A DNA stretch of 64,000 bases from Clostridia bacterium. GTDB lineage: Bacteria > Bacillota > Clostridia > Peptostreptococcales > Anaerovoracaceae. The stretch spans positions 1 through 64,000 of the forward strand of contig CABJAP010000002.1 in the NCBI GenBank assembly GCA_902363595.1, written 5' to 3'. Shown piece after piece: positions 25,585 through 35,380 of this stretch (position 1 is its first letter; the number at the start of each line of letters is the position of its first letter). The notes under the pieces were generated by a model. The model was not told the DNA's origin and made no database searches. It saw only the letters and a program-made list of their open reading frames with translations. Both the position numbers and the translations under genes were made by a program.

Positions 25585-26142
25585 ATGACACAACTAACAC
25601 AGCGGGCAATGGCGGCTTCTTTAAAAAAAATGCTGTCAAGAAAAACATTGGATAAGATAACCGTGAAGGAGATTGCGGACGACTGCGGCGTAAAAAGGCA
25701 GACTTTCTATTACCATTTCAAAGATATTTACGACCTTCTGGAATGGACCTTCGTACAGGAAGGGGAGCAGTTCATCGATGCGGAACGGATCTGCAAAAAT
25801 TGGCAGGATGTATATCTGGAGGTATTCCAATATATTGAAAACAATAAAAACTTTACAATCAATGCCTACAATTCCATGGGACGGGAGCACTTGGAACGAT
25901 ATTTTTACAAAATTGTCTATGATTTAATCGCGCTGTTCATCGAAGGCACAAGGGATTCTCATAAAATTTCCCAAGAGGACAAAGACTTCATCTGCAACTT
26001 TTATAAATACGCGCTGGTGGGAATTATCTTAGACTGGATCCGAGGCGGGATGAAGGCGGACCCGAAAGTGATTACCAGTAAGCTGCACAGCCTGCTTAAG
26101 CAGCAGATGCATACAGATCTATTTCCTCTGAGCAGCGATTAA
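25585..26142 (+). CDS. TetR family regulator (DhaS-like)
   Basis: A 185-residue regulator. The N-terminal helix-turn-helix reads KITVKEIADDCGVKRQTFYY, then HFKDIYDLLEW, close to the DhaS-type TetR group with a short C-terminal domain. The ATG at 25585 has AAGG at 9-nt spacing; the ATG at 25576 abuts it. It lies 16 bp after the PH-domain gene, and a terminator separates it from the MMPL exporter at 26262. It most likely controls that exporter. Confidence 0.87.
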   Translation: MTQLTQRAMAASLKKMLSRKTLDKITVKEIADDCGVKRQTFYYHFKDIYDLLEWTFVQEGEQFIDAERICKNWQDVYLEVFQYIENNKNFTINAYNSMGREHLERYFYKIVYDLIALFIEGTRDSHKISQEDKDFICNFYKYALVGIILDWIRGGMKADPKVITSKLHSLLKQQMHTDLFPLSSD

Positions 26143-26157
26143 TTTTTGACAAATCAG

Positions 26158-26193
26158 GAGCAGTGTTAAAATTTTTAACACTGCTCTTTTTTT
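26158..26193 (+). terminator. Terminator after the TetR gene
   Basis: GAGCAGTGTTAAA pairs with TTTAACACTGCTC around a 3-nt loop, followed by TTTTTTT. Confidence 0.93.
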
Positions 26194-26261
26194 GTCTATG
26201 GCACAGCCGGTTTCAAAGGCTTAGAATGAATAAGATTTAAGAGAAAAAAAGGAGGCCGGAT

Positions 26262-28367
26262 ATGTTAAAGTTCGGGGAAAAAGTAGTAAACCACAGGAGG
26301 GTCATCTTAGTCGTTTGCTTGCTGCTTTTGATTCCGTCCGTTCTTGGGATGATCAAAACCAGAATTAATTACGATGTACTGACTTATCTGCCCGATGATA
26401 TTGAGACCATAAAAGGTCAGGACATCCTACTTAAAGACTTCGGCAAAGGTGCTTTTTCCATGGTTATGACTGAGGGTCTTTCTTCCAAGGAGAAGGTGGT
26501 GCTGGAAGATAGGATGAAACAGGTGGATCATGTGGCCTCGGTCATCAGTTACGAGACCGCTTTGGATGCGTCCGTTCCCATGGAGATTCTGCCGGATAAG
26601 TATAAAGCATCCATCCAAAAAGGCGATACATCTCTGATGGCAGTTTTTTTTGACACGTCCACATCCGCCGATGAGACCATGGACGCCATACGGGAAATCC
26701 GCCATTTATCCGCAAAACAATGCTTTGTCAGCGGAATGTCAGCTGTTGTGACGGATACCAAAGATTTGGCGGAGCATGAAGAACCAATTTATGTCATGAT
26801 TGCAGTTGCCTTAGCTGCTGTTGTATTGGGTGTCTGTATGGATTCGTATATTATTCCAATTATATTCCTTTTGGGAATTGGTATGGAAATTCTGTACAAT
26901 TTGGGGAGCAATTACTTTATGGGGGAAATTTCTTATGTGACAAAAGCCCTCAGCGCAGTATTGCAGCTGGGCGTAACCATGGATTATTCCATATTCCTGT
27001 GGCACAGTTACCAGGAAGAATGTGAAAAACTGCCGGGAGATAAACCGGCGGCAATGTCCCAGGCAATCGCCCATACCATAACCTCGGTATCGGGCAGTTC
27101 CATCACCACCATCGCCGGCTTCATCGCTTTGTGCTTTATGACCTATAAGCTGGGGCTGGACCTGGGGATCGTAATGGCCAAGGGCGTTATTTTCGGCGTC
27201 ATCGGCAGCGTCACCATTCTTCCGTCCATGATTCTGGTATTCGATAAATTGATTCAAAAAACTATGCATAGGGAAATCATACCGGAAATGAACCGGCCGG
27301 CAGCCTTTATCATACGCCATGCCCGCCTCTTTGGCCTTCTGTTCCTGATTTTGCTGGTACCGGCCCTGATCGGATATACCAGGACCGATGTCTATTACAA
27401 TTTAGATGCCAGCCTGCCAAAGAATCTGGACAGTATTGCAGCCAATGAAAAGCTGGAAAAAGAGTTTGATATGGGGTCCACCTATATGATTCTGGCCGAT
27501 GCCAACCTTAGTGCCAAGACTGCCGACCGGATGACAAAAGAGATTGAGAAGGTAGACGGCATAAATACTGTTCTTGGTTTTAACTCGGTGATGGGACCGG
27601 CCATACCAAAGGATATGATTCCGGACAGCGTTTTGGATGAACTGCAGGAGGGCGGCCGCCAGCTGATGATTATCAATTCCAAATACAAGGTGGCAACGGG
27701 AGTCGTTTATAAACAGATCCGGCAAATTAACCAGATTACGGAGAAGTATGATCCCAAAGCCATGGTCATCGGCGAGGCTCCATGCACCAAGGATTTGATT
27801 TCCATCACCAACCACGACTTCAAGGTGGTCAGCTTGATTTCCATCATTGCCATCTTCCTGATCATCGCCATCAATTTTAAGTCGGCCTCTTTGCCGGTCA
27901 TACTGGTGGCTGTCATCGAACTGGCGATCTTTATCAATATGGGAATTCCATTTTACACTGGCACCCGCCTTCCCTTCATCGCATCCATCTGCATCGGTAC
28001 CATTCAGCTGGGGGCGACGGTGGACTACGCCATACTGATGACCACTCGATTCAGGCGAGAGCTGCAGCTGGGAAGGGAAAAAAAGGAAGCTGTGCGGATT
28101 GCACTCAGCACTTCCATTCCGTCAATCATCGTCAGCGCGCTATGCTTTTTCGCGGCCACATTCGGCGTTGGCATTTATTCGGATATTGACATCATCAGCT
28201 CTCTGTGCGGCCTGATGGCGAGAGGGGCTCTGATCAGCATGATGATTGTAATCTTTATTCTGCCTGCAATGCTGGTTTTATTCCACCGCATCATATGCAG
28301 CACCAGCATGGGCTTTAAGCATTCAAAGGAGGAAGCAGAAAATGAAAAGAAACTTGAGGCAAACTAG
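26262..28367 (+). CDS. MMPL/RND family transporter
   Basis: A 701-residue RND-superfamily membrane protein of the MMPL/YdfJ type. It has two halves, each with one helix, a large extracytoplasmic domain and five helices. Typical membrane motifs are LGVTMDYSIFLWHSYQEE and LGATVDYAILMTTRFRRE (the proton-relay Asp-Tyr of helices 4 and 10). AAGGAGG precedes the ATG. The next gene, an exported heptad-repeat protein, overlaps it by 26 bp, so the two probably form an export or surface-assembly complex. Cargo is unknown; lipids or drugs are usual in the family. Confidence 0.92.
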   Translation: MLKFGEKVVNHRRVILVVCLLLLIPSVLGMIKTRINYDVLTYLPDDIETIKGQDILLKDFGKGAFSMVMTEGLSSKEKVVLEDRMKQVDHVASVISYETALDASVPMEILPDKYKASIQKGDTSLMAVFFDTSTSADETMDAIREIRHLSAKQCFVSGMSAVVTDTKDLAEHEEPIYVMIAVALAAVVLGVCMDSYIIPIIFLLGIGMEILYNLGSNYFMGEISYVTKALSAVLQLGVTMDYSIFLWHSYQEECEKLPGDKPAAMSQAIAHTITSVSGSSITTIAGFIALCFMTYKLGLDLGIVMAKGVIFGVIGSVTILPSMILVFDKLIQKTMHREIIPEMNRPAAFIIRHARLFGLLFLILLVPALIGYTRTDVYYNLDASLPKNLDSIAANEKLEKEFDMGSTYMILADANLSAKTADRMTKEIEKVDGINTVLGFNSVMGPAIPKDMIPDSVLDELQEGGRQLMIINSKYKVATGVVYKQIRQINQITEKYDPKAMVIGEAPCTKDLISITNHDFKVVSLISIIAIFLIIAINFKSASLPVILVAVIELAIFINMGIPFYTGTRLPFIASICIGTIQLGATVDYAILMTTRFRRELQLGREKKEAVRIALSTSIPSIIVSALCFFAATFGVGIYSDIDIISSLCGLMARGALISMMIVIFILPAMLVLFHRIICSTSMGFKHSKEEAENEKKLEAN

Positions 28368-30132
28368 AATCCTGACTGTGATACTGAGCCTGGTCCTTGC
28401 GGCAGCAGGCAGCACCGCTCCGGTCTTTGCCGCCGAAAAAACGGATGACGCCTTAATTTCCAAGGAGGAAACCGTGTATGTCATGGCCGACGAAAATGGA
28501 GATGCCAGTAAAATTATCGTCAGCGAATGGCTGAAGAACGCTGGTGAGCTCAGTCTAATCAAAGACTATACGGAACTGAAAGAAATTGAAAACGTTAAGG
28601 GAGACGAGTCCTTTGATCAAAAAGACGGCAAGGGAACCTGGAAAGCGGAGGGTAAGGATATTTATTATCAAGGAAAAATAAAAAAGGAGCTGCCCGTCGA
28701 AATGAAGGTCAGCTACTACTTGAATGATAAGGCTGTCACATCGAAGGAAATTGCCGGAAAAAGCGGTAAGGTAAAAATTCGCTTTGACTATACCAACAAC
28801 CAAAAGCTGCACGGCGTCTACGTTCCTTTTGTGGTGATGACCGGCATGAGTTTGGATAACGATATTTTCAGCAAGGTGGAGGTGAAAAACGGCAAGGTGA
28901 TCAACGACGGTCAGAAATCCATGGTTGTCGGCTATGCGCTCCCGGGACTTGCTCAAAGCTTGGAGCTGAAAGATACGGAGGTTGTTATACCAGATTACGT
29001 GGAGGTGACTTGTCAGGCAGAAAAATTTGCATTAGGCGGGACCATGACCGTTGCTTCAAGCAGCTTACTGGATGATCTGGATTTGGGAAGAATTGATTCC
29101 ATGGACGACTTGAAAGCTGCGCTGGATCAGCTTCAGTCAGCGGCAGCTCAGCTGGAGGAAGGCGCTGAAAAACTCCAGAGCGGAGCGGGCGATCTGGCCA
29201 AAGGAACCAGTGATCTCTCGAAAGGGGCGGGGACGCTTTCCAAAGGGACAACGGATTTGTACAAAGGGGCGGGGACGCTGAAAGAAAAAGTGGAGCAGTT
29301 GGGGAATGGACTGAAGGAGGCCAAAGATGGAAGTGCCCGGCTGCAGACAGGCGCCGATCAGCTTCTGAAAGGTGCAGGCGATCTGGAGTCAGGTGCCGGC
29401 CGGCTGAAAGGAGGGATCGGCCAAATCCCGGGTAAGCTTCAGGAAGCCGTAGGCAAAGTATCGGCGGGAATTCAAGGAGCGCAGGGTCAGCCGGGAACCA
29501 TACAGGCGGATGAAGCTGCACTGGCCGCATTAAACAAGATCGATGAAAGTAAGCTGAGCGATGGGGAGAAGACAGCGCTGGCACAGGCGAAAGGCGCCCT
29601 CCAGAAGAGCATAGACGGCCAGAAAAGCATTGTATCAGGGCTGACAAGTGAAAGTGCAAAGATGAAAGACAGCGTGGCAGCCTTGAGTGACGGCGCGGAA
29701 GAGCTGGCGGCGGGAACAAAGGACTTGAAAAACGGCCTGACCGATCTCTCCAGCGGCGCCAAAGACTTGAATACAGGAATTACAAAGGCCTGCGAGGGCG
29801 CAGGACTTTTAAAAGACGGAGCTGCCGATTTAAAAAAGGGGGCCCATCGAGTTAACGATGGTGCAGGCGATCTGAATGCAGGGGCCAAAAAAGTAAATGC
29901 CGGTGCCGGTACTTTGGCGACGGGAGCCAGAGATTTGGCCGGGGGCATTTCCAAGTTCAAGAGCGACGGGGTGGATAAACTGGCAGAAGCCTTTAACGGA
30001 GATCTTTCCAAGGTAGTCGATCGTCTGAAAGCTTTGCAGAAGGCGGCATCCGATTATCAGAGCTTTGCCGGCAAACAGGCACAGACCAAAGGTACCGTAA
30101 AATTTATCTATAAAACCGACGAGATCGAGTAA
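28342..30132 (+). CDS. Exported heptad-repeat protein, MMPL partner
   Basis: A 596-residue exported protein. A signal peptide (residues 1-29, ending APVFAAEK) is followed by a beta-rich domain of about 230 residues. Residues about 260-580 hold many xxLxxGA heptads (for example KLQSGAGDLAKGTSDLSKGA), interrupted by a Gly/Gln-rich loop near residue 385. This is the x-x-x-L-x-x-G repeat family, often found fused to or beside YhgE/MMPL transporters. No C-terminal anchor is seen. AAGGAGG lies inside the end of the MMPL gene, which it overlaps by 26 bp. Confidence 0.88.
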   Translation: MKRNLRQTRILTVILSLVLAAAGSTAPVFAAEKTDDALISKEETVYVMADENGDASKIIVSEWLKNAGELSLIKDYTELKEIENVKGDESFDQKDGKGTWKAEGKDIYYQGKIKKELPVEMKVSYYLNDKAVTSKEIAGKSGKVKIRFDYTNNQKLHGVYVPFVVMTGMSLDNDIFSKVEVKNGKVINDGQKSMVVGYALPGLAQSLELKDTEVVIPDYVEVTCQAEKFALGGTMTVASSSLLDDLDLGRIDSMDDLKAALDQLQSAAAQLEEGAEKLQSGAGDLAKGTSDLSKGAGTLSKGTTDLYKGAGTLKEKVEQLGNGLKEAKDGSARLQTGADQLLKGAGDLESGAGRLKGGIGQIPGKLQEAVGKVSAGIQGAQGQPGTIQADEAALAALNKIDESKLSDGEKTALAQAKGALQKSIDGQKSIVSGLTSESAKMKDSVAALSDGAEELAAGTKDLKNGLTDLSSGAKDLNTGITKACEGAGLLKDGAADLKKGAHRVNDGAGDLNAGAKKVNAGAGTLATGARDLAGGISKFKSDGVDKLAEAFNGDLSKVVDRLKALQKAASDYQSFAGKQAQTKGTVKFIYKTDEIE

Positions 30133-30205
30133 GAGAATTGCTTTTGCTGCCGCAAGTGTGTTAAAATTACACAAAAGTCAATAAATGCGGGAGGAATGAG
30201 ACGAT

Positions 30206-30622
30206 ATGGTAATTGCAGTAGTAGACGGACAGGGCGGAGGTATCGGAAGGGCCGTCGTTGAAAAGATAAAGGCAGCGATGCCGGCAGCACATGTGATCGG
30301 GCTGGGCACCAATTCAGTTGCTACCGGCCAGATGCTGCGGGCAGGCGCTGATGATGGCGCCACAGGAGAAAATGCTATTGTCCACAATATGCAGCATGTT
30401 GATATTGTGGTAGGAGTAATTGGAATACTCAATGCCAACTCTATGATGGGTGAATTGACACCGGCTATGGCCTCTGCCATCGGCGGCAGCCATACCTATA
30501 AAGTGCTTCTACCCATCAATCGCTGTCATATCCATGTGGTAAGCGTCGAAGATGTTCCTTTGGGCAAACATATCGACCATGCCATTGAAGCAATCAGGAG
30601 GTATATTGAGGAACAGGAATGA
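30206..30622 (+). CDS. DUF3842 family protein
   Basis: A 138-residue conserved protein of Clostridia with a nucleotide-binding-like start (MVIAVVDGQGGGIGRAVVEK) and a conserved core (GVIGILNANSMMGELTPAMA). The Gly-rich loop suggests a Rossmann-like fold, but the function is unknown. GGGAGG lies 12 bp before the ATG. It stands alone, with a terminator just downstream. Confidence 0.85.
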   Translation: MVIAVVDGQGGGIGRAVVEKIKAAMPAAHVIGLGTNSVATGQMLRAGADDGATGENAIVHNMQHVDIVVGVIGILNANSMMGELTPAMASAIGGSHTYKVLLPINRCHIHVVSVEDVPLGKHIDHAIEAIRRYIEEQE

Positions 30623-30660
30623 GGAGAAGGCCGCTGCCTGGAAAAACTGAATATCATAGA

Positions 30661-30688
30661 AAAACCCTGCACTGCGGGGTTTTTTAGT
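30661..30688 (+). terminator. Terminator after DUF3842
   Basis: AAAACCC and GGGTTTT flank a short TGCACTGC loop, followed by TTTTTT. Confidence 0.85.
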
Positions 30689-30817
30689 TTGAAGGAAGAC
30701 TTTAGGAGATGTGTCAGACCATGGATTTTCGGGGAACAGAGGAGTAGTAATACAGGCTGTATGGCTCAAGGCAGCAAGCATCAACAGGGATGAACAGCGA
30801 TGGTATTAGAAAATATT

Positions 30818-30862
30818 GGTTACATTAAATGTAATCGAAATGTAACCTTGAACAATTATAAT
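30818..30862 (+). promoter_or_regulatory. TTACAT-type operator and -10 of the surface protein gene
   Basis: GGTTACATT (30818-30826) and AATGTAACC (30839-30847) are perfect 9-bp inverted repeats; a third half-site, ATGTAAT, lies between them (30829-30835). TATAAT follows at 30857-30862. The inverted repeat covers the place of the -35 box, so it looks like a repressor or activator site. The rest of the 30690-30912 gap shows no gene. Confidence 0.5.
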
Positions 30863-30918
30863 AACCTTAACGTAAAAAACAAGGGAGTATTTCCATTTAC
30901 ATAGGGAGGATTTTGTTC

Positions 30919-32505
30919 ATGAAAAAAGGAAAAGGTATTCGAATCGCATACAGCCTGCTCATCGTATGCTTCCTGTTCGCTCAGATGACGACGATGTCTT
31001 TCGCGGAATCCCAAGGCGGGTCTGAAAAAGCGTCGACTGCGGAACAACAGAAAACGGAAAGAACACAGGATAAGAGCAGCAGACAGGCGGATTCGAAAGA
31101 AGTCGGTTATTATACCATCGAATATATCGTTGACCCCGCCTACGATCACTATTATGTGTTAAAGCAAAGCGGCAGCCGCAGCTATACAATGAAGAAAAAA
31201 ACCACCGAAAAGATTACCTCTTTCGGTGTATGGCTGCTAGCAAAAAATCAAACCGGAAACGGAGACATGAACGTAAAGATGACACTGCTCAACACGGCTC
31301 ATGGAAAATGGGGACAAAAGGATGTACGTTTTGCACCGGGCGATGCCATCGATGTACACAAAAATAATCAGGCTTTCGTTAATTATAGCAATGGGTTCGG
31401 ATTTACTAATTTTGATGCGGATTCGACGATTCGTATTATGGTCGGCCCATATAATCCGCCGGTGGAAACAGCTTTACATTCCATTGAATTCCGCGTCAGT
31501 CCCAGAGGCGGCGGAAAATTGACTGGTAAGACGTATTTTGAAGACATTGCTCATGGAACCCTTTTCGGAGATGTGGTAACAAAGCTGCCCGGAGCCGACC
31601 CTGACCCGGGATATCAGTTTGCGGGATGGGATCCTGTAAAAGGGCTGCCTGCAGCGGACAGTAAAGTGGAAGGAAATCTGCATATTGAAGCGGAATTTGA
31701 AGAAACGGAGGCTGCGATCCGCTATCGATCTTCTGATGAAACCGCAGGTACGGTGGATCGTGAGGCTGAATCGGTGAAAGCAGTCAGCGGCAGTACCAAA
31801 GGCGTTGCTGCCAGTGCCAACTCCGGCTTCCGCTTTATCAACTGGACTGATGAGAGCGGAAAAGAAGTAAGCAAAGAAGCAGGCTTTAACCCGCAAAAGA
31901 ATGATGACAGCGTTTATGAAACACAGACCTATACGGCTCACTTTGAAGAAGAGGTGGAACAGTTTTATAAAGGTGAGGAGAATACGTCTTCAACCCAACA
32001 GCAGCAATCCTCTGCCGGAGAACGGCAGCAGAACGAGTACGTTAAGAAGGGAGCTGCAGGGAATACAGCAGAATCCGCCGTTCAGACAAGGGCAAATCGG
32101 AATGCTTCGGTGAATACAAATACGGCGGATGCAGCTGTGGGCAGCGCTGACTCGCAGGATAAAACGGCCCCGGCCGCTGTCTCCATCCAGGACAGTCAGG
32201 TTCCGCTGGCCGCGGGGATATCCAAGGAAAGCGGCTGGGCATTTCTCAACTTGATCTTCGCAGTCTTGGCAGCTTTGATGAGCGTATATGTTCTGGCAGG
32301 CAAAAAGCAGAGCAAAGGCATGTTTAAGGCAGGCAGCGCATTTGCGGCTATCTGTGCAATTATGATCTTTATACTGACGGCTGAGATGAACCTGCCTATG
32401 ATTTTGGCGGATCCGTGGACTGCGCCTATCGGGCTGTTGACGCTTTTAGAAGCAGTGATAACAAGGCTGGCGATAAAAGATGCTGCAAGAAAAAAAGGAA
32501 ACTAA
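30919..32505 (+). CDS. Surface protein with InlB-type B repeats
   Basis: A 528-residue exported protein. The signal peptide spans residues 1-30 (IVCFLFAQMTTMSFAE). Residues about 55-185 form an unrecognised beta domain. Two Listeria/Bacteroides-type repeats follow (GYQFAGWDPVKGLPAADSKV and GFRFINWTDESGKEVSKEAG). A low-complexity Gln/Ser/Asn linker then leads to three C-terminal membrane helices instead of an LPXTG signal. GGGAGGA precedes the ATG. It is probably displayed on the cell surface; binding partner unknown. Confidence 0.78.
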   Translation: MKKGKGIRIAYSLLIVCFLFAQMTTMSFAESQGGSEKASTAEQQKTERTQDKSSRQADSKEVGYYTIEYIVDPAYDHYYVLKQSGSRSYTMKKKTTEKITSFGVWLLAKNQTGNGDMNVKMTLLNTAHGKWGQKDVRFAPGDAIDVHKNNQAFVNYSNGFGFTNFDADSTIRIMVGPYNPPVETALHSIEFRVSPRGGGKLTGKTYFEDIAHGTLFGDVVTKLPGADPDPGYQFAGWDPVKGLPAADSKVEGNLHIEAEFEETEAAIRYRSSDETAGTVDREAESVKAVSGSTKGVAASANSGFRFINWTDESGKEVSKEAGFNPQKNDDSVYETQTYTAHFEEEVEQFYKGEENTSSTQQQQSSAGERQQNEYVKKGAAGNTAESAVQTRANRNASVNTNTADAAVGSADSQDKTAPAAVSIQDSQVPLAAGISKESGWAFLNLIFAVLAALMSVYVLAGKKQSKGMFKAGSAFAAICAIMIFILTAEMNLPMILADPWTAPIGLLTLLEAVITRLAIKDAARKKGN

Positions 32506-32518
32506 AGGTTACAAAATG

Positions 32519-32566
32519 AAAGCTGGGGCTGCTCACATTGCTTGGTGCGGCAGCTCCAGCCTTTTT
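32519..32566 (+). terminator. Terminator of the surface protein gene
   Basis: GCTGGGGCTGC pairs with GCAGCTCCAGC (11 bp, one wobble), followed by CTTTTT. Confidence 0.85.
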
Positions 32567-32660
32567 ATGTTACACGGCTGATGGAAAAGGATTACTAACC
32601 TTAACGAAATAAGCCTGGATCATGCGTACTCCTATGGAAGGTAGTCGAACAATAAAATTG

Positions 32661-32687
32661 TTAGCACTCTACTTGGGTGAGTGCTAA
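32661..32687 (+). promoter_or_regulatory. CIRCE element (HrcA operator)
   Basis: TTAGCACTC-N9-GAGTGCTAA matches the CIRCE consensus exactly. HrcA binds it to repress heat-shock genes. It lies about 100 bp upstream of clpB and 8 bp before the apparent -35, so it is upstream of the best promoter rather than over or after it. Confidence 0.96.
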
Positions 32688-32695
32688 AAAAGTTC

Positions 32696-32724
32696 TTTAC
32701 TTTTTGCTCATGCAGGATTACAAT
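32696..32724 (+). promoter_or_regulatory. clpB promoter
   Basis: TTTACT (32696-32701) and TACAAT (32719-32724) have 17-bp spacing, 62 bp before the clpB start. Confidence 0.7.
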
Positions 32725-32786
32725 ATAGGTGTAAGATAAATTATCCTTGTTAATACTAAGGTTAACAGGCGTGGAGGTGAACATAA

Positions 32787-35378
32787 ATGAACTTAGAAAA
32801 ATACACACAGAATGCCCAGGGGGCCATTATGGATTGCCAGAATATCGCCATAGACGAAGGACATCAGCAGCTTGAGGCAGAGCATCTGCACCTTGCACTA
32901 ATCATGCAGCAGGACGGACTTATCCCGAAACTTCTCAAGTTCATGGAAATAAATGTTGGGGCTGTTATTGGGGATTTAGAGGAAGAGATGGAAAAGCTTC
33001 CGAAAGTAACCGGCGGAGCCGACAACATGTATTCGTCCAGGCGGCTTTCCCAAATCCTGATGAAAGCGGAAAAAATCGCAGAGGAGTTCAAGGATGAATA
33101 TGTCAGCGTAGAGCATATGTACCTGGCCCTCCTCGAAGAAAAAGGGACGCCGTCTTCCAAGATATTCAAGAAGTACGGCATTACAAAGAACAAATTTCTG
33201 GAGGCTCTGGAAAAAGTCAGAGGCAACCAGAGAGTAACCAGCCAGAATCCAGAAGATAATTATGATGCATTGAACAAATACGGCCGTGACCTTGTGGAAA
33301 TGGCAAAAGAGGGAAAGCTGGATCCGGTAATCGGCAGGGACGCGGAAATCCGCCACACCATCCAAATCCTTTCCAGAAGAACGAAGAATAACCCGGTGCT
33401 GATTGGCGAACCGGGCGTAGGCAAGACAGCCGTTGTAGAAGGCCTGGCCCAGCGTATCTTAAACGGCGATGTGCCGGAAGGGCTGAAAGATAAGACCATC
33501 TTTGCCCTGGATATGGGGGCGCTGATCGCAGGCGCCAAATTCAGAGGTGAATTTGAGGAGCGGCTGAAAGCCGTATTGAATGAAATCGAAAAATCAGAAG
33601 GCCGGATCCTGCTGTTTATCGATGAAATCCATAACATTGTAGGCGCCGGCAAATCGGAAGGCGCGATGGACGCAGGCAACCTGCTCAAGCCAAAACTGGC
33701 CCGAGGCGAACTCCACTGCATCGGCGCGACCACGTTGGATGAATACAGAAAGTACATTGAAAAAGACGCAGCTCTGGAGCGGCGTTTCCAAAAGGTACTA
33801 GTGGACCAGCCGACGGTGGAAGATACCATTTCCATTTTGAGAGGCCTGAAGGAGCGTTTTGAGATTCATCACGGCGTACGAATCACGGATAATGCGCTGA
33901 TTGCCTGCACGACCCTTTCCGACCGCTATATCACGGACCGGTTTTTGCCGGATAAAGCCATCGACCTGATGGACGAGGCGGCATCGAAGATTCGGACCGA
34001 GATCGACAGCATGCCGGCCGAGCTGGATGAGATTTCACGAAAGATCATGCAGCTGGAGATTGAAAAACAAGCGCTGGGTAAAGAGACGGACGACGCTTCC
34101 AAGGCCCGGATGGATCATTTGGAAAAAGAATTGTCCCAGCTCAAGGATGAAAGCGCTACTATGCGGGCTCAGTGGGAAAATGAAAAGAAGGCCATCACTG
34201 AGGCCAAGGGGACCAAGCAGCAGATCGAGGAAGTTAAACTTCAGATTGAAGAGGCTGAGAGAAATTACGATTTGGAAAAACTGGCCCAGCTGAAATACGG
34301 AACCCTTCCCGAACTGGAAAAGAAGCTGGAAGACGAAAAGGAGCAGGCCGACGAAGCCAAGGAAAACCGCCTGCTAAAAGAAGAAGTTGGCGAGGAAGAG
34401 ATTGCAGAAGTCGTTGCAGGTTGGACTGGAATCCCGGTGAGCAGACTGGTGGAATCGGAGCGGGAAAAATTGCTGCGTCTGCCGGAAACGCTGCACAAAC
34501 GAGTCGTCGGCCAGGATACGGCGGTGGATGCAGTAGCAGAAGCCGTGCTCAGGGCAAGGGCCGGATTGAAGGACGAAAGCAAACCCATCGGTTCCTTTAT
34601 CTTCCTGGGACCCACCGGCGTGGGCAAAACCGAGCTGGCAAAGGCATTATCAGAAGCCATGTTCGATTCGGAACGCAATATGGTGCGGATTGATATGTCC
34701 GAATATATGGAGAAGCACTCTGTATCCAGATTAGTAGGGGCTCCTCCGGGATATGTGGGCTACGATGAAGGGGGACAGCTGACGGAAGCCGTAAGGAGAA
34801 AACCATATAGCGTGATCCTCTTTGACGAAATTGAAAAGGCTCACCCGGATGTGTTCAACATCCTGCTGCAGCTTCTGGACGACGGCCGCTTGACGGATAA
34901 TCAGGGAAGGACCGTGGATTTTAAAAATACCATTGTTATCATGACGTCCAACATTGGCAGCCAGTATTTGATCGATGGAATCAAGGCCGACGGCACAGTG
35001 GACGATGGCGTAAAACAGCAGGTTGAAGACGAGACGAAAAAGTATTTCCGGCCAGAGTTCCTAAACCGTGTGGATGATATCGTCGTATTCTCGCCGCTGA
35101 CAGAAGACCAGATCGGAAGAATTATCCAGCTGTCCATGGTGGATATTGAAAAGCGGCTGGCGGATAAGAATATCCATCTGACCCTTACAGATGCGGCCAA
35201 GAGCTTTATTGCCCGAGAAGCTTACACACCTGCGTATGGCGCAAGACCTGTCAAACGGTACCTGCAGAAACATGTGGAAACCGAGCTTGCAGGCGAGATT
35301 ATCCGCGGCAATATTAAAGACGGCGACAGCGTTGAGATGAGTACGGACGGTGAAGCTTTGACCTTTATTACAAAATAA
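32787..35378 (+). CDS. clpB: ATP-dependent chaperone ClpB
   Basis: An 863-residue Hsp100 disaggregase. An N domain (1-150) is followed by AAA-1 with Walker [13 protein letters not shown] and Walker [16 protein letters not shown]. The long coiled-coil middle domain (about 405-525) marks it as ClpB rather than ClpC or ClpA. AAA-2 has [14 protein letters not shown] and [14 protein letters not shown]. No IGL/F tripeptide for ClpP docking is evident. GGAGGTGA precedes the ATG. The CIRCE operator makes it part of the HrcA heat-shock regulon. Confidence 0.98.
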   Translation: MNLEKYTQNAQGAIMDCQNIAIDEGHQQLEAEHLHLALIMQQDGLIPKLLKFMEINVGAVIGDLEEEMEKLPKVTGGADNMYSSRRLSQILMKAEKIAEEFKDEYVSVEHMYLALLEEKGTPSSKIFKKYGITKNKFLEALEKVRGNQRVTSQNPEDNYDALNKYGRDLVEMAKEGKLDPVIGRDAEIRHTIQILSRRTKNNPVLIGEPGVGKTAVVEGLAQRILNGDVPEGLKDKTIFALDMGALIAGAKFRGEFEERLKAVLNEIEKSEGRILLFIDEIHNIVGAGKSEGAMDAGNLLKPKLARGELHCIGATTLDEYRKYIEKDAALERRFQKVLVDQPTVEDTISILRGLKERFEIHHGVRITDNALIACTTLSDRYITDRFLPDKAIDLMDEAASKIRTEIDSMPAELDEISRKIMQLEIEKQALGKETDDASKARMDHLEKELSQLKDESATMRAQWENEKKAITEAKGTKQQIEEVKLQIEEAERNYDLEKLAQLKYGTLPELEKKLEDEKEQADEAKENRLLKEEVGEEEIAEVVAGWTGIPVSRLVESEREKLLRLPETLHKRVVGQDTAVDAVAEAVLRARAGLKDESKPIGSFIFLGPTGVGKTELAKALSEAMFDSERNMVRIDMSEYMEKHSVSRLVGAPPGYVGYDEGGQLTEAVRRKPYSVILFDEIEKAHPDVFNILLQLLDDGRLTDNQGRTVDFKNTIVIMTSNIGSQYLIDGIKADGTVDDGVKQQVEDETKKYFRPEFLNRVDDIVVFSPLTEDQIGRIIQLSMVDIEKRLADKNIHLTLTDAAKSFIAREAYTPAYGARPVKRYLQKHVETELAGEIIRGNIKDGDSVEMSTDGEALTFITK

Positions 35379-35380
35379 AG

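Noticed and set aside
26197-26214. TGGCAC resembling a sigma-54 -24 element before the MMPL gene
   Set aside because: The required GC of the -12 element is missing at the right distance, and no activator gene is adjacent.
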